From Ignavibacteria bacterium (GTDB taxonomy: Bacteria; Bacteroidota; Ignavibacteria; Ignavibacteriales; Ignavibacteriaceae): a DNA stretch of 64,000 bases. This document shows, piece after piece, positions 34,775 through 44,463 of this stretch. The stretch spans positions 372,001 through 436,000 of the forward strand of contig JAFLBV010000002.1 of assembly GCA_017302895.1 (NCBI GenBank). The letters are read 5' to 3'. The notes under the pieces were generated by a model. That model searched no databases. It worked only from the letters and a program-made list of their open reading frames with translations, and was not told the origin of the DNA. The number at the start of each line of letters is the position of its first letter. The first letter of the stretch is position 1. Made by a program: the position numbers and the translations under genes.

Positions 34775-36922
34775 CTATATCACAAACATCCACGATACTT
34801 TCAGAATAACAACAAGGTCCTTCGATCTCAATCCGTCGTGTGTGCTTAGTATTTTATTAATGACAAGATAGATGTCGCTGCCGGGAGATGGCTTGATATT
34901 TAATTTGTAATTAAAATTAAGCTCCTCCACCTCATTATTCCACTGAAACAAGAGAAATGAAGCGACATTTACATTCATCGTATATTTTATTCGTGTAAAG
35001 AACTCATTTGTTTGAAATCTTGTGGAATTTACATCAAGGTCATTAAACCGATAGCCCAGTGAAAACCCAAAATTCTGATTCAGAGTTGCATTCAATTCAT
35101 TCTCGAATTCAAATCGTTTTCCTCCGTAATAATCTCCGTAAACCATCTCAAACCCGCCGAATAACTGCCTGGCCGGATTCGATTCGAAAGAAAATCCGTA
35201 CATGTTTCCGTAGTACTCCCCTTTTTGGATGACTGTGTTTTTGAAAATTCTGAAATCCTCTTCAGGCTTGTCAAATTGCCTTAGAAAAGTAAGATTGATC
35301 CTGTCGTTGGAGGCAAAAGTAAGACTTAAGGGAGTTGCTTCATACTCAAACGAAATCATGCTCCCTTGCGGATCGTGAGTCATACGAAATTCAACCGGAA
35401 TAATTTTCAACCGTCGGAGCATTCCGTTGTTAAATCTTGGTGACCATGCTGCATTAAAAACAAATTCGTTCACCCCTGCTTCCGAGATAAATCCCGATTC
35501 AGGATTGAAATTCTTCTGTGTGAATCCGTATGATGAGAAAATGTTCACCAGATCATTCGGAAACTCAACACTCAAACCACCGGCAAGATTATCCTTGTTG
35601 TTGTTGTTATCCTGCGATGCGGCGATACGAGAGGTAATTACGAGATTCTGATCTCCGAGAAAATCGTTAAAATTAAAACTCAAATCAAGACCTCCCATTC
35701 GGTTATATCTGTCAGTCGACTGCACATTACTAAAGATAAAGCCGGCATAGGAATTTGTGCCAAATCCGAATTTTGCCCTGCCGACTGAATAATTTGTCGT
35801 ATTTTTTGTGGAAGTGCCTTCTGTTTGAACTGACAGCAATCCCGCTTCCAAATTGCCGGTCGACCCCGTGACTTTCAGTCCTCCGATTATTGGAATTCCC
35901 TCTCCGTTGGCGATACCTATGACGCGGGAATAATATGCAAGATTTCGACTTGCAAGATTAAAAGAAAAAAGTTTGTGCCCCTCAAGGAAGAAATCCCTCT
36001 TTTCGGGCAGATATAGAGGAAATCTCGTCAGGTTTATCTCAGCAATATCCGCCTCGACTTGAGCGAAATCCGTGTTTATGGTGAGATCGACTGTGAAAGC
36101 ATCGGAAATGCCATACTTAAGATCGAGTCCTGCTTTAAATCTTGTCTCCTTTTCGGAATTGATATCCTGAAATCCTCCATTCACATAAGGAAGTAAATAA
36201 ACAGGATTCCCTCTTTTTATTCCCTGCAAACCGGTAAGTTGTCCGGCGCGGGTAAGGTCAAATAAAAATCCATTCCTTACAGCACCGGACCAGATAACAT
36301 CCTGACTCAACCTCCTGATCCCCCTTTGAAAATTAATTTTCCAGTTTTGTATATCTCTGTCAGGAAATTTCAGCGAGGAGAAAGGTAGTTTGAATTCGGC
36401 ACACCAATAATTATTGTGAATTGCCGAACTTACATCCCAGATCATATCCCAATCCTCATTGAATTCACCATATGATCTGCCTGCTACCAAAGCATCATTT
36501 TTTACAGAAAGTGGATTTGTCGCAAACCAGTATCCGTTTCTTTGGTCTCCAAATGTATCCAATATTAATTTTACATTGTCATCCCCTGATGTAAATCCAT
36601 CGTACTTCATCTCCCTGGCAATTATTTTTTCAGGCTCGGGATCAAAGCAGATGAACAACACATACAATGCATCTGCGGTATATGCAACCTTGACAGTTGT
36701 GGGAAATGCAGATGCTTCTCCGGGATTCGGATCGATTTGTAAAAACGATGAATCACCCGGGATTGAGAACCAGACACTCTCCTTATCATTGCCATCCAGT
36801 TCAGGTGCTGTCTGTATCCTGGTTGCCTTTATCGATTTTTCACCATTTTGTGAAAGGGCAGTTAACGATATCAATATCAAAATAAGAAGTGTAAAGCGGA
36901 CAGTTGCGATATTTACTCTCAT
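34775..36922 (-). CDS. DUF5916 outer-membrane protein with CBM9-like N-terminal domain
   Basis: The 715 residues start with a signal peptide (TVRFTLLILILISLTALSQ). Residues about 35-235 look like a carbohydrate-binding family 9-type sandwich (KATRIQTAPELDGNDKESVW, VKVAYTADALYVLFICFDPE). The remainder has the alternating aromatic/polar pattern of a DUF5916 outer-membrane beta-barrel (FPLYLPEKRDFFLEGHKLFSF and a C-terminal aromatic residue region near VSWMFVI). Family members are common in Bacteroidota surface proteins but their cargo is unknown. It is divergent from the downstream phosphatase gene. Confidence 0.85.
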   Translation of the reverse strand: MRVNIATVRFTLLILILISLTALSQNGEKSIKATRIQTAPELDGNDKESVWFSIPGDSSFLQIDPNPGEASAFPTTVKVAYTADALYVLFICFDPEPEKIIAREMKYDGFTSGDDNVKLILDTFGDQRNGYWFATNPLSVKNDALVAGRSYGEFNEDWDMIWDVSSAIHNNYWCAEFKLPFSSLKFPDRDIQNWKINFQRGIRRLSQDVIWSGAVRNGFLFDLTRAGQLTGLQGIKRGNPVYLLPYVNGGFQDINSEKETRFKAGLDLKYGISDAFTVDLTINTDFAQVEADIAEINLTRFPLYLPEKRDFFLEGHKLFSFNLASRNLAYYSRVIGIANGEGIPIIGGLKVTGSTGNLEAGLLSVQTEGTSTKNTTNYSVGRAKFGFGTNSYAGFIFSNVQSTDRYNRMGGLDLSFNFNDFLGDQNLVITSRIAASQDNNNNKDNLAGGLSVEFPNDLVNIFSSYGFTQKNFNPESGFISEAGVNEFVFNAAWSPRFNNGMLRRLKIIPVEFRMTHDPQGSMISFEYEATPLSLTFASNDRINLTFLRQFDKPEEDFRIFKNTVIQKGEYYGNMYGFSFESNPARQLFGGFEMVYGDYYGGKRFEFENELNATLNQNFGFSLGYRFNDLDVNSTRFQTNEFFTRIKYTMNVNVASFLLFQWNNEVEELNFNYKLNIKPSPGSDIYLVINKILSTHDGLRSKDLVVILKVSWMFVI

Positions 36923-37037
36923 ATTATTAATGAATAATGGTTTTTACTGTACCAATTAAAATTGAATTTCTGTTTTGCGATAAATTACTTTAAAGTATAT
37001 TTATAATTACAAAAATAGCTTATTTTAATATTTACAC

Positions 37038-38675
37038 ATGAAAATACTTTATTCTTCAGCCGAGTCGCTGGCGCAACAACTTAAAGTGTACCTTGCCCCC
37101 GGTGGGATGATTATTCACTCCGCTCAGGATGGTTTGCTTGATTCAGTCAAACTCGAAAAACCCTCAGCTATTATACTTCTGCCTGATGAAGTGAATATTG
37201 ATGTTTTACTTGCTGTCAGGTTCGCCTCCCCTTCATCATTCATTATTGTCGCCGGATCGGATCTGCCTTCTGACTGGTTAAAAGAACTGTTTAACCATAA
37301 TTGCATTCACTTTTTTCTTGATGAACGAAATATTGATTCTGAATCGGATCTTCTAAAACATTCGTTCTGGAGCCATTATTTCGTTCGAAGAAAAATCGAT
37401 CAAACGGAAAACCGTACTGAGTATTTCTTTGCCAGAATAAAATTCCTGCATGAGATTACCATAAAGATGCTCGAAAACAAACCTCTTGGAAGACTTCTTG
37501 ACGAGATAATGCTTGCAAGTCAACATGTTCTCGATGCTGAAAAAAGCTCATTTATGCTTTATGACCCCAAAGACGGACTTCTTCATTTCCATGTTCTTGA
37601 GGGAGCATCTGAAAATATTATAAAGGACCGGCCACTCGAGCTTGGTAGTGGAATTGCCGGCTGGGTTGCGAAACACAGAATTGCCCAACTCGTGGATGAT
37701 TGCTACACCGACAAAAGGTTCAACCCGAATTTTGATAAAATATCCAATTTTAGAACCCGCAATATGGTTTGTGCCCCAATCATTAAAAATGATATGCTGC
37801 TCGGGGTGATTTCTGTTCTAAACAAGAGGGGTGACAGTAAATTTCTGGTCGAGGATGTACAATTGCTGGAAACTCTCGCCGGTCAATGTGCTGTAGCTAT
37901 CGAAAATGCACGGCTGCTCGATTCAAAGATCGAAAATGAGGCAATTAAAAAAGAACTCGAGATGGCTTTTAAGATACAGCAAAAATTACTTCCGAGCGAA
38001 TTGCCTGTTTTCAAATCACTTTCTGTGTCAGCTAAATTGATTCCGGCTCAGGAAGTCGGTGGTGATTACTATTCTGTTCACAGGTTATCTGAGAACCGTT
38101 GTCTGTTGATGGTCGCAGATGTGTCCGGCAAAGGCATACCCGCCGCACTTCTTGTCTCAACAATTGATGCCACTCTCCACACAATAATAAAACTCAAAGG
38201 AGATGACCTCGATCCAAAATTTATCGCGGAAACTATCAATTCAGTACTCTGTGATGTTACTACAAGTGAAAAATTTGCCACTGCCTGGATTGGGATTCTT
38301 GATATGAATTCCGGAATTCTAAAAAGTATAAACGCCGGGCACAACGAACCGATACTGTTCAAATCCTCCAATTCATCAATTATCAGATTGCGAAAGGGAG
38401 GGATTTTTCTGGGTGTGGTACCTTTCGATTATGAAGTGGAGACACTCGAGTTTTCAAAAGATGATATTATAGTATTCTTCTCTGATGGTGTTGTTGAAGC
38501 CATGGATACGAGGCTGAATCTCTATTCCGATAAAAAACTGGTGGAATTGGTACAACAGAATTCCCATCTCTCTTCAGGTGAACTTGTTGATATGATTGTT
38601 AAAGATGTTTTGCACCATGAGGAGAACACTCAACAAAGCGATGATATAACCATTTGCATTGCAAAGGGTTTGTAA
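37038..38675 (+). CDS. GAF domain PP2C (SpoIIE/RsbU-type) phosphatase with degenerate N-terminal receiver-like region
   Basis: A 545-residue cytoplasmic phosphatase. Residues 1-110 resemble a receiver fold without a clear phospho-accepting aspartate. A GAF domain follows (about 150-297; LASQHVLDAEKSSFMLYD, GSGIAGWVAKH, VISVLNKRG), then a coiled linker with MAFKIQQKLLPSELP and a SpoIIE/PP2C core (about 345-543) with metal-binding motifs EVGGDYY, VADVSGKGIPAALL, INAGHNEP and FSDGVVEAMD. Such enzymes usually dephosphorylate anti-sigma-factor antagonists. No anti-sigma gene is nearby; instead the next genes are ion transporters, 50 nt downstream. Confidence 0.88.
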   Translation: MKILYSSAESLAQQLKVYLAPGGMIIHSAQDGLLDSVKLEKPSAIILLPDEVNIDVLLAVRFASPSSFIIVAGSDLPSDWLKELFNHNCIHFFLDERNIDSESDLLKHSFWSHYFVRRKIDQTENRTEYFFARIKFLHEITIKMLENKPLGRLLDEIMLASQHVLDAEKSSFMLYDPKDGLLHFHVLEGASENIIKDRPLELGSGIAGWVAKHRIAQLVDDCYTDKRFNPNFDKISNFRTRNMVCAPIIKNDMLLGVISVLNKRGDSKFLVEDVQLLETLAGQCAVAIENARLLDSKIENEAIKKELEMAFKIQQKLLPSELPVFKSLSVSAKLIPAQEVGGDYYSVHRLSENRCLLMVADVSGKGIPAALLVSTIDATLHTIIKLKGDDLDPKFIAETINSVLCDVTTSEKFATAWIGILDMNSGILKSINAGHNEPILFKSSNSSIIRLRKGGIFLGVVPFDYEVETLEFSKDDIIVFFSDGVVEAMDTRLNLYSDKKLVELVQQNSHLSSGELVDMIVKDVLHHEENTQQSDDITICIAKGL

Positions 38676-38725
38676 AAATTGGCAATTTATTTAGTATGTT
38701 TCAAAGTTTGATTTAAATATTTCCG

Positions 38726-39970
38726 ATGCAAACTTTATATCTTTTTATCCTCGTTCTCTTTTTTGGCTATCTCGTAACCGGACTGGTTCTTAGGAAGATA
38801 TCCAATAAGAATTATTTCCCCACCGGGACCGAGTATATCATTCTGGGAATCATACTCAGTCCTGCATTTTTTTCCCTCATAAATCAGTTTCTTCCGGAAA
38901 ATTTTCAATCGCAAACAGGACCCGGGCTTATTCCCGCTTTGTCTCCTTTTATGAGCGCTGCCACAGGGTTCCTCGGCTTTTATTTTGGGATGCACTTCAA
39001 CATTGTGGAGCTGCTTAAGACCAATCGTGAAAGTGTCAGAATCGCATTATATGATTCACTGTTTTCTCCTCTTCTAACGGGAGCAGCGACTTTCGCAATC
39101 CTGGTTTACTTTTTCCCTGATAAACTGGATACATCTCAAATTCTTGCAGCATCAGCCGCATTGGCAATTATTATCTCACTCTCGACCCCCTTCTTCATCG
39201 ATAAATTGAAGGTTGAACATTCCATCTCAGGAAAACTGACAGAATCAATGCAGATCGCCACCAGGTTCTCGAAGTTCTTCTCCATTCTCCTGTTCGGGAC
39301 AATCTTTCCCCTGTACCACTCAAGTCAGAGTACCGGACCCGAAATAACATCAACTGAATTTTTAGTTATCAGTCTCGGTATTGCTGTTGCCGGAGGAGTT
39401 CTCTTTTTCGTTTTTCTCGGCAGGGAATCGAATCAGCAAAAGATTGTCACCGGTACTTTAGGCATTACTTTACTGGGAGGTGGCATTGCGTATTACCTGG
39501 GAATTTCCCCGCTTGCTCTCTGTTTTATCATTGGAGTACTGGCAGGCAATTTTTCCAAAATTAAAAGTGAAATCCTTGCTTCAATCGAAGACCTCGTTTA
39601 TCCTGTTTCTCTTGTAACTGTCATTTTTGCCGGAATGTTATGGTCTCTGCCGGACAGTGAAATTTCGTGGGTAATAATCCTGATTCTGCCAATAGTCAAA
39701 GTGTTTTCAAAAATTCTTAGCCACAAAACCGCCATTAGTGCTGCTTTCGATAAAAAAAGTGTTAATAATCGTCAATTTGAAATTTTTCTTCCGAATGATA
39801 TACTGATTTTTTCACTTCTGATCAACTATGCCACTGTGATAAACAATTCATTGACTTCCATCGTTATTAATACAGCCATTATCTCGGCAGTAATATTTAA
39901 TTTTTCAGGCAGTCATGCCGCAAAAAGATTTCTTGTTGAGTCAGACGAAATCCGGGGAGAAGTAAAATGA
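38726..39970 (+). CDS. CPA2-type cation/proton antiporter-like membrane protein
   Basis: A polytopic membrane protein of 414 residues with about 11-12 hydrophobic segments. The arrangement resembles the membrane domain of Kef/CPA2 antiporters, with FLGFYFGMHFNIVELL in the position of the conserved F-x-G-L/M-x-x motif, and two repeated halves. There is no RCK or NAD-binding domain. It is less conserved than the next gene and may be a partner subunit. ATGA overlaps the next start codon by 4 nt. Confidence 0.7.
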   Translation: MQTLYLFILVLFFGYLVTGLVLRKISNKNYFPTGTEYIILGIILSPAFFSLINQFLPENFQSQTGPGLIPALSPFMSAATGFLGFYFGMHFNIVELLKTNRESVRIALYDSLFSPLLTGAATFAILVYFFPDKLDTSQILAASAALAIIISLSTPFFIDKLKVEHSISGKLTESMQIATRFSKFFSILLFGTIFPLYHSSQSTGPEITSTEFLVISLGIAVAGGVLFFVFLGRESNQQKIVTGTLGITLLGGGIAYYLGISPLALCFIIGVLAGNFSKIKSEILASIEDLVYPVSLVTVIFAGMLWSLPDSEISWVIILILPIVKVFSKILSHKTAISAAFDKKSVNNRQFEIFLPNDILIFSLLINYATVINNSLTSIVINTAIISAVIFNFSGSHAAKRFLVESDEIRGEVK

Positions 39971-42900
39971 TTTCGTACTTCAGAAAATTTGCAGTCTTGG
40001 GGATTTTATTCGGGCTGATGCTACTCACTCTGAATATTGGTTCTTCTCAGAGTCTCATATACCCTAAGATGATAGCAATTCTTGGATTTATAATTCTTGC
40101 TTCTTCCACAATTGGCGATCTTTTTCAGAGTCTGTCACTCCCCAGAGTGCTTGGATATCTGATCTGTGGAGCACTTTTCGGGTTACCATTTTTCCAACTC
40201 TCGGATATCCCCGAACTCAATCTGATGACAGAAGCAGTTGTTGGTAATTTAACCTTTGTCGCGAACATCGCACTCTCATTTATTGCATTTTCCGCCGGTC
40301 TGGAACTGAAGCGGACTAAAGTATCGGGAATTTACAAAAATGCTCTCCTGACAATCGGGTTCAAGGTGTTTTTTGTTTCACTGTTTGTCGGTGGTGGAGT
40401 TTTCGTCCTCTTCCCTCTCCTTTCTGAAACCAGTTTTACTACTGACTATCTGCTCTTCTCGGGGATTCTCATTTCCGTTCTGGCTATGGGATCTTCTGTG
40501 GAATTCACAAAAGCTGCATCATATGATGAGGATGGAGAAAACCGGTTGCTCGATTTCACCATGGGTACTGTTGCTTTTAAAGAAATTTTCAATCTTCTGT
40601 TGATAGCCGGTTCATTCTACTTTTTAGCCACAGTACAATCATTTACTTCTCCTTCATTTTCACCCGACTACATTCAAAGTATTCTTTCTGACCTTCTGCT
40701 TTCTCTGCTTGCCGGTATGATTTTAGGAATTCTTACAATATCATATGTCAGATTAGTTAAGAGTGAAATTTCATTTTTTCTCATTGTTTTTGTTATGGCA
40801 GGAAGTTATGGCTCAACACTTCTTAACCTTCAGCCATTGATTGTTTTCCTGGTTGCAGGAATTGTTTCGGTGAACTTCACCAAAGATTTTGACTTTAAGT
40901 CCCATATCATAAATTTTAATCTCCCTGTCTTTTTAGTGTTTTTTACCCTGCTTGGGGCATCTCTGAATTTCTCCCACATACTGCCGGCGCTCTTCCCCGC
41001 TTTTATACTTTTCCTGCTTAGAGTTGTCGCGATTTATATTTCAGTAAAGATTTCTTCGGGAATCACTGAGATGTCGGCACAAACCGGCAGATATGGATGG
41101 GCTGGTTTTATTTCACCAAATATGACCCTTACAGCTCTCATTCTTTTGACTATCTCTTCACTCTCGATCGGTTCCCCTTTTGTCACAGGAGTGATTTACG
41201 ACTTTTTCCTCCTGAACTTGTTTTTGGGTCCATTACTCTTTAAACTTGCTCTCGTGCTAAACAACAAACCCGTAAGTCCTGTATTTGAAGAGAAAAGTAC
41301 GCCCGAACCTGAAAAAGAAATTGTCGAAAAATTAGAAACTGTTGAAAAAGATTATCGAATCGTTTTCTCTGAACCAAATTTCATTGATCCTGATCTCAAT
41401 AAAATTCTCTTCGATCTCTATTTCAAAGTTGTAGAACTCGCGAATGAGTTTAGAGACACCTTTATCTCCAAAAGAAATTTTGAGACAGAAGAAATATTGA
41501 ATGAGACCATTGCACTCTACAGGAACATGTTTTCGAGCATCGAGTCGATTCTCCTGTCAGGCAAAGAACCCAGAGCTATAAAATCGACTCTGCAAAGTCT
41601 CAGGATCAATCAAACCGAGGTGCTGCTGCACAAACTTGATGAGCGTAAAAATATTGAACGGGAATTTGCCAATTCCGATACTCTCATCAAAAGACTCCTA
41701 AATGAAGTGATGCAACTTACCGACGGGCTCTCTGAAGAGTACCCTCTCGATGTGGAGATAGATTACGCCACCTATTCAAAAAAACCTGTTTCATTTCAGT
41801 TTTTTATACTCAAACTTAAAGTCAAAGCTTTTTTCCAGACCTTTTTTACAGGGCGTCACGAAGCTGTAGTTAAGGTTAATCTCAAAAATATTGCCAGATA
41901 TTATCTGAATTCAAAAGCAACCCACGAATTGTTGGAAACCCTGAATTTAACAGGTGCCGACAGGTTGAACCTGTTCAGAAAATTAAAAGCGATACACAAG
42001 AATTATATCAGTTACCTCGATGAATTAATTCTACTGATTGGCCAGGAAAGAAGCAGCCTCGGATTCGTAACTGTTTTCTTCATGCGTTATGAAGAACTGA
42101 AAGCAATGTTTTTTAATGAACTCGATGTTTATAACTCGGAACAATCTTCAACTGTTCAGGAAATTGAAAAAAGACTAAGTTACGCTTTTGCATCTCCCTA
42201 CAATTCACTCCTCGATGAAATTGCCGATATCATGCTGGTTAAAAAGCGTGGTGATGAGTTAAACTTCCTCGAAGCTTTTGAGAATGCACAGTTGGAGAAG
42301 GAAAAACTCCTCGACTCCATCAGACACTGGGTAATATATTATCAAGGCATTATCGGGTTAATTCAGAAAGAGCTGTATATTTATCGATTCGAAATTCAGC
42401 TTAACAATTTTATCGACAGAGCCTTGTTAAATCTGGCAGATGAAGTTAGTGACAGAATCCGTGCCGGATGTCCTAAAGTTGCTGATCAGTTTAGAACTTT
42501 TTCAAAAGAACTTGGTGAACTGATTCCCCTCGGTTACAGCGCTTTGAAGATCTATTCTGACAGTTTCAGAATGTCGTTCGCAATACCCGAGCTCACTTCC
42601 CTAATAAGAGATCTGGAAAAAACTGCCCGCAGCCGTAAAATCAGAACTTTTTTTGATACACTGATCAATGGAATTAAGTCAGTCTCACTCGGGTTGCCGG
42701 AAGAATCTGTTTTCCTGGACGAGAGTGAGTTGGTGCTCCCGAACCGTACACCGGAGTTCAAAGAGCTTAAAACTTACAAAATAAGATCGCTCACCTCCCA
42801 TTTTCTTCTTTTGAAACTGCCGAGGGAGATTGGCGAAGTTAACGAGTTTCTCGTCAACTATATCGATGGAGCCCTGAAAGAAATTCGTAACCTCGAGTCA

Positions 42901-44463
42901 AGTATCAACTACTATTTCGATTCGATGGTAAAAAGACTGCAGGAGGATCCGGATGATCACGACAGTGTAAAAGCAATTCTTGAATCCCTGGATGAAAATT
43001 TCATCTCCCGTCTAAGAGAAATTGAAAACAACAACGATAAACTTGAACTTGCGATTAATAAGCAGGTGGCAAGTAAAACTGCTTTTGCTGTTACCGAAGT
43101 TAAAAGATTGATTTCCCTCTCTGCGGTCAACTACCAAAGTTCTGCGCTTGATTCAGAGAAATTCAGATTAAAAGTTTACTATTCGTTGAGAAAAGTAAAG
43201 GTACTTACGAAGAGATTCTTTCGCTCCATCTATATTTCTGTTAAACACACCCTTTCCCGTTTTGTCTTCCCCCTGTTTAAAAGAGGTGTCGAAAACTTAA
43301 AATATCTTTCAGGACGATTGACAGTAAATTATCGTGAAGACCTCTTCAAAACCCAGGAGATTCTTAATTCCCTCCCATTTATCTACAGACGCCTTTTTGA
43401 CGGCACATCGCTTGAATCAAGCGAACTGTTTCTCGGGAAGGATGAAATAAAGTCTATCGTAAATCAGGCAAAAGAGAGATTCAAGGCAAAACTCCCGGCT
43501 TCAATCCTTATTACCGGCGCACCCGGATCCGGCAAAACTTCATATATCTACTATATTAAAAAGGATTTGTTGCAACCCGGTGAGTATATCGAACTCTATT
43601 TTCTTGAAAGAATAAGTACGGTAGACGAACTCAGACGACTGATCTCGGATGCTCTTGGTTACAATGAACTCAAAACAGTTGAAGCAATTATCATCGATTT
43701 AAATGAGAGATTCAGGAATAAATTTGTTCTGCTTATCAACCTGAACAAGACTTTTGTGAGGACTGTCGATGGCTTCGAGGCTTTGAAGACAATGCTCTAC
43801 ATAATCTCGATGACAAGTTCAAATGTACTTTGGGTGGCTACAATTCAAAGTATCGGCTGGCAGTTCATAAAAACAAACTTCAAGGCAGCGTCACTTTTTA
43901 ACTTCTCTGTCTCTTTGGAAGAGTTGAACAAACACAGGATAAAGGACATTATCCTCCACAGACAGCACACCACCGGTTTTGCTTTCAGATTCACCCGGGA
44001 TGACCTCTATCTGTTGAGAAAAAGATTGTTTAAGTCATCCAAACCTGTTGAGGATCAATCATACCTGGAACAGGTCTATTTCGAGCGTCTGACCGAATAT
44101 GCCGACGGTAATATTGTAGCAGGTATGAACTATTGGCTGAATTCAATCTCGAAGATCGAGGAAAACACACTCGTAATTCACACTTACAAGTCTTTTCCAC
44201 TTATCGACCTTTCTTTCCTCGATATTTCCATGATTACCGTTCTGTATACTGTAATGCTGCATGGTGGTCTGAAGAGGAGTCAACTGGCACAGTCATTGAA
44301 TATTTCTGAAAAACAGGCAGGAGAATACCTGGAAAAACTTCTCTCTCTGAACCTCTTGAGGATTGGTGAATTGAGTAAAAGCCATGACTACTATTATATA
44401 AACAAATTCAAGTTCAAATCAGTACAGAATGAACTTCAAAAACGGAATATACTGCCATGGTAA
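39967..44463 (+). CDS. Giant CPA2 antiporter fused to a P-loop ATPase and winged helix
   Basis: One chain of 1498 residues with four parts. Residues 1-435 are a multi-span CPA2-type antiporter domain (LSLPRVLGYLICGALFG, ALSFIAFSAGLELK, VLAMGSSVEFTKA). Residues about 436-1175 are a long, mostly helical and charged cytoplasmic region with coiled-coil character and no family I recognise. At about 1177-1380 there is an AAA/STAND/ORC-like ATPase with a full Walker A GAPGSGKTS (from Gly1184; Lys1190), a Walker B-like FVLLINLNK near 1252 in which the acidic residue is Asn, and a sensor-like NVLWVATIQS. The last 70 residues (about 1430-1498) look like a winged helix (LKRSQLAQSLNISEKQAGEYLEKLLSLNLL). 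No stop or frameshift interrupts it. An ATP-dependent gate or regulator of the antiporter is a fair inference. Confidence 0.75.
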   Translation: MISYFRKFAVLGILFGLMLLTLNIGSSQSLIYPKMIAILGFIILASSTIGDLFQSLSLPRVLGYLICGALFGLPFFQLSDIPELNLMTEAVVGNLTFVANIALSFIAFSAGLELKRTKVSGIYKNALLTIGFKVFFVSLFVGGGVFVLFPLLSETSFTTDYLLFSGILISVLAMGSSVEFTKAASYDEDGENRLLDFTMGTVAFKEIFNLLLIAGSFYFLATVQSFTSPSFSPDYIQSILSDLLLSLLAGMILGILTISYVRLVKSEISFFLIVFVMAGSYGSTLLNLQPLIVFLVAGIVSVNFTKDFDFKSHIINFNLPVFLVFFTLLGASLNFSHILPALFPAFILFLLRVVAIYISVKISSGITEMSAQTGRYGWAGFISPNMTLTALILLTISSLSIGSPFVTGVIYDFFLLNLFLGPLLFKLALVLNNKPVSPVFEEKSTPEPEKEIVEKLETVEKDYRIVFSEPNFIDPDLNKILFDLYFKVVELANEFRDTFISKRNFETEEILNETIALYRNMFSSIESILLSGKEPRAIKSTLQSLRINQTEVLLHKLDERKNIEREFANSDTLIKRLLNEVMQLTDGLSEEYPLDVEIDYATYSKKPVSFQFFILKLKVKAFFQTFFTGRHEAVVKVNLKNIARYYLNSKATHELLETLNLTGADRLNLFRKLKAIHKNYISYLDELILLIGQERSSLGFVTVFFMRYEELKAMFFNELDVYNSEQSSTVQEIEKRLSYAFASPYNSLLDEIADIMLVKKRGDELNFLEAFENAQLEKEKLLDSIRHWVIYYQGIIGLIQKELYIYRFEIQLNNFIDRALLNLADEVSDRIRAGCPKVADQFRTFSKELGELIPLGYSALKIYSDSFRMSFAIPELTSLIRDLEKTARSRKIRTFFDTLINGIKSVSLGLPEESVFLDESELVLPNRTPEFKELKTYKIRSLTSHFLLLKLPREIGEVNEFLVNYIDGALKEIRNLESSINYYFDSMVKRLQEDPDDHDSVKAILESLDENFISRLREIENNNDKLELAINKQVASKTAFAVTEVKRLISLSAVNYQSSALDSEKFRLKVYYSLRKVKVLTKRFFRSIYISVKHTLSRFVFPLFKRGVENLKYLSGRLTVNYREDLFKTQEILNSLPFIYRRLFDGTSLESSELFLGKDEIKSIVNQAKERFKAKLPASILITGAPGSGKTSYIYYIKKDLLQPGEYIELYFLERISTVDELRRLISDALGYNELKTVEAIIIDLNERFRNKFVLLINLNKTFVRTVDGFEALKTMLYIISMTSSNVLWVATIQSIGWQFIKTNFKAASLFNFSVSLEELNKHRIKDIILHRQHTTGFAFRFTRDDLYLLRKRLFKSSKPVEDQSYLEQVYFERLTEYADGNIVAGMNYWLNSISKIEENTLVIHTYKSFPLIDLSFLDISMITVLYTVMLHGGLKRSQLAQSLNISEKQAGEYLEKLLSLNLLRIGELSKSHDYYYINKFKFKSVQNELQKRNILPW

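Noticed and set aside
36459-36959. 166-codon open frame on the plus strand
   Set aside because: It lies antisense to the DUF5916 gene, whose signal peptide and domains are clear, and has no recognisable protein features.
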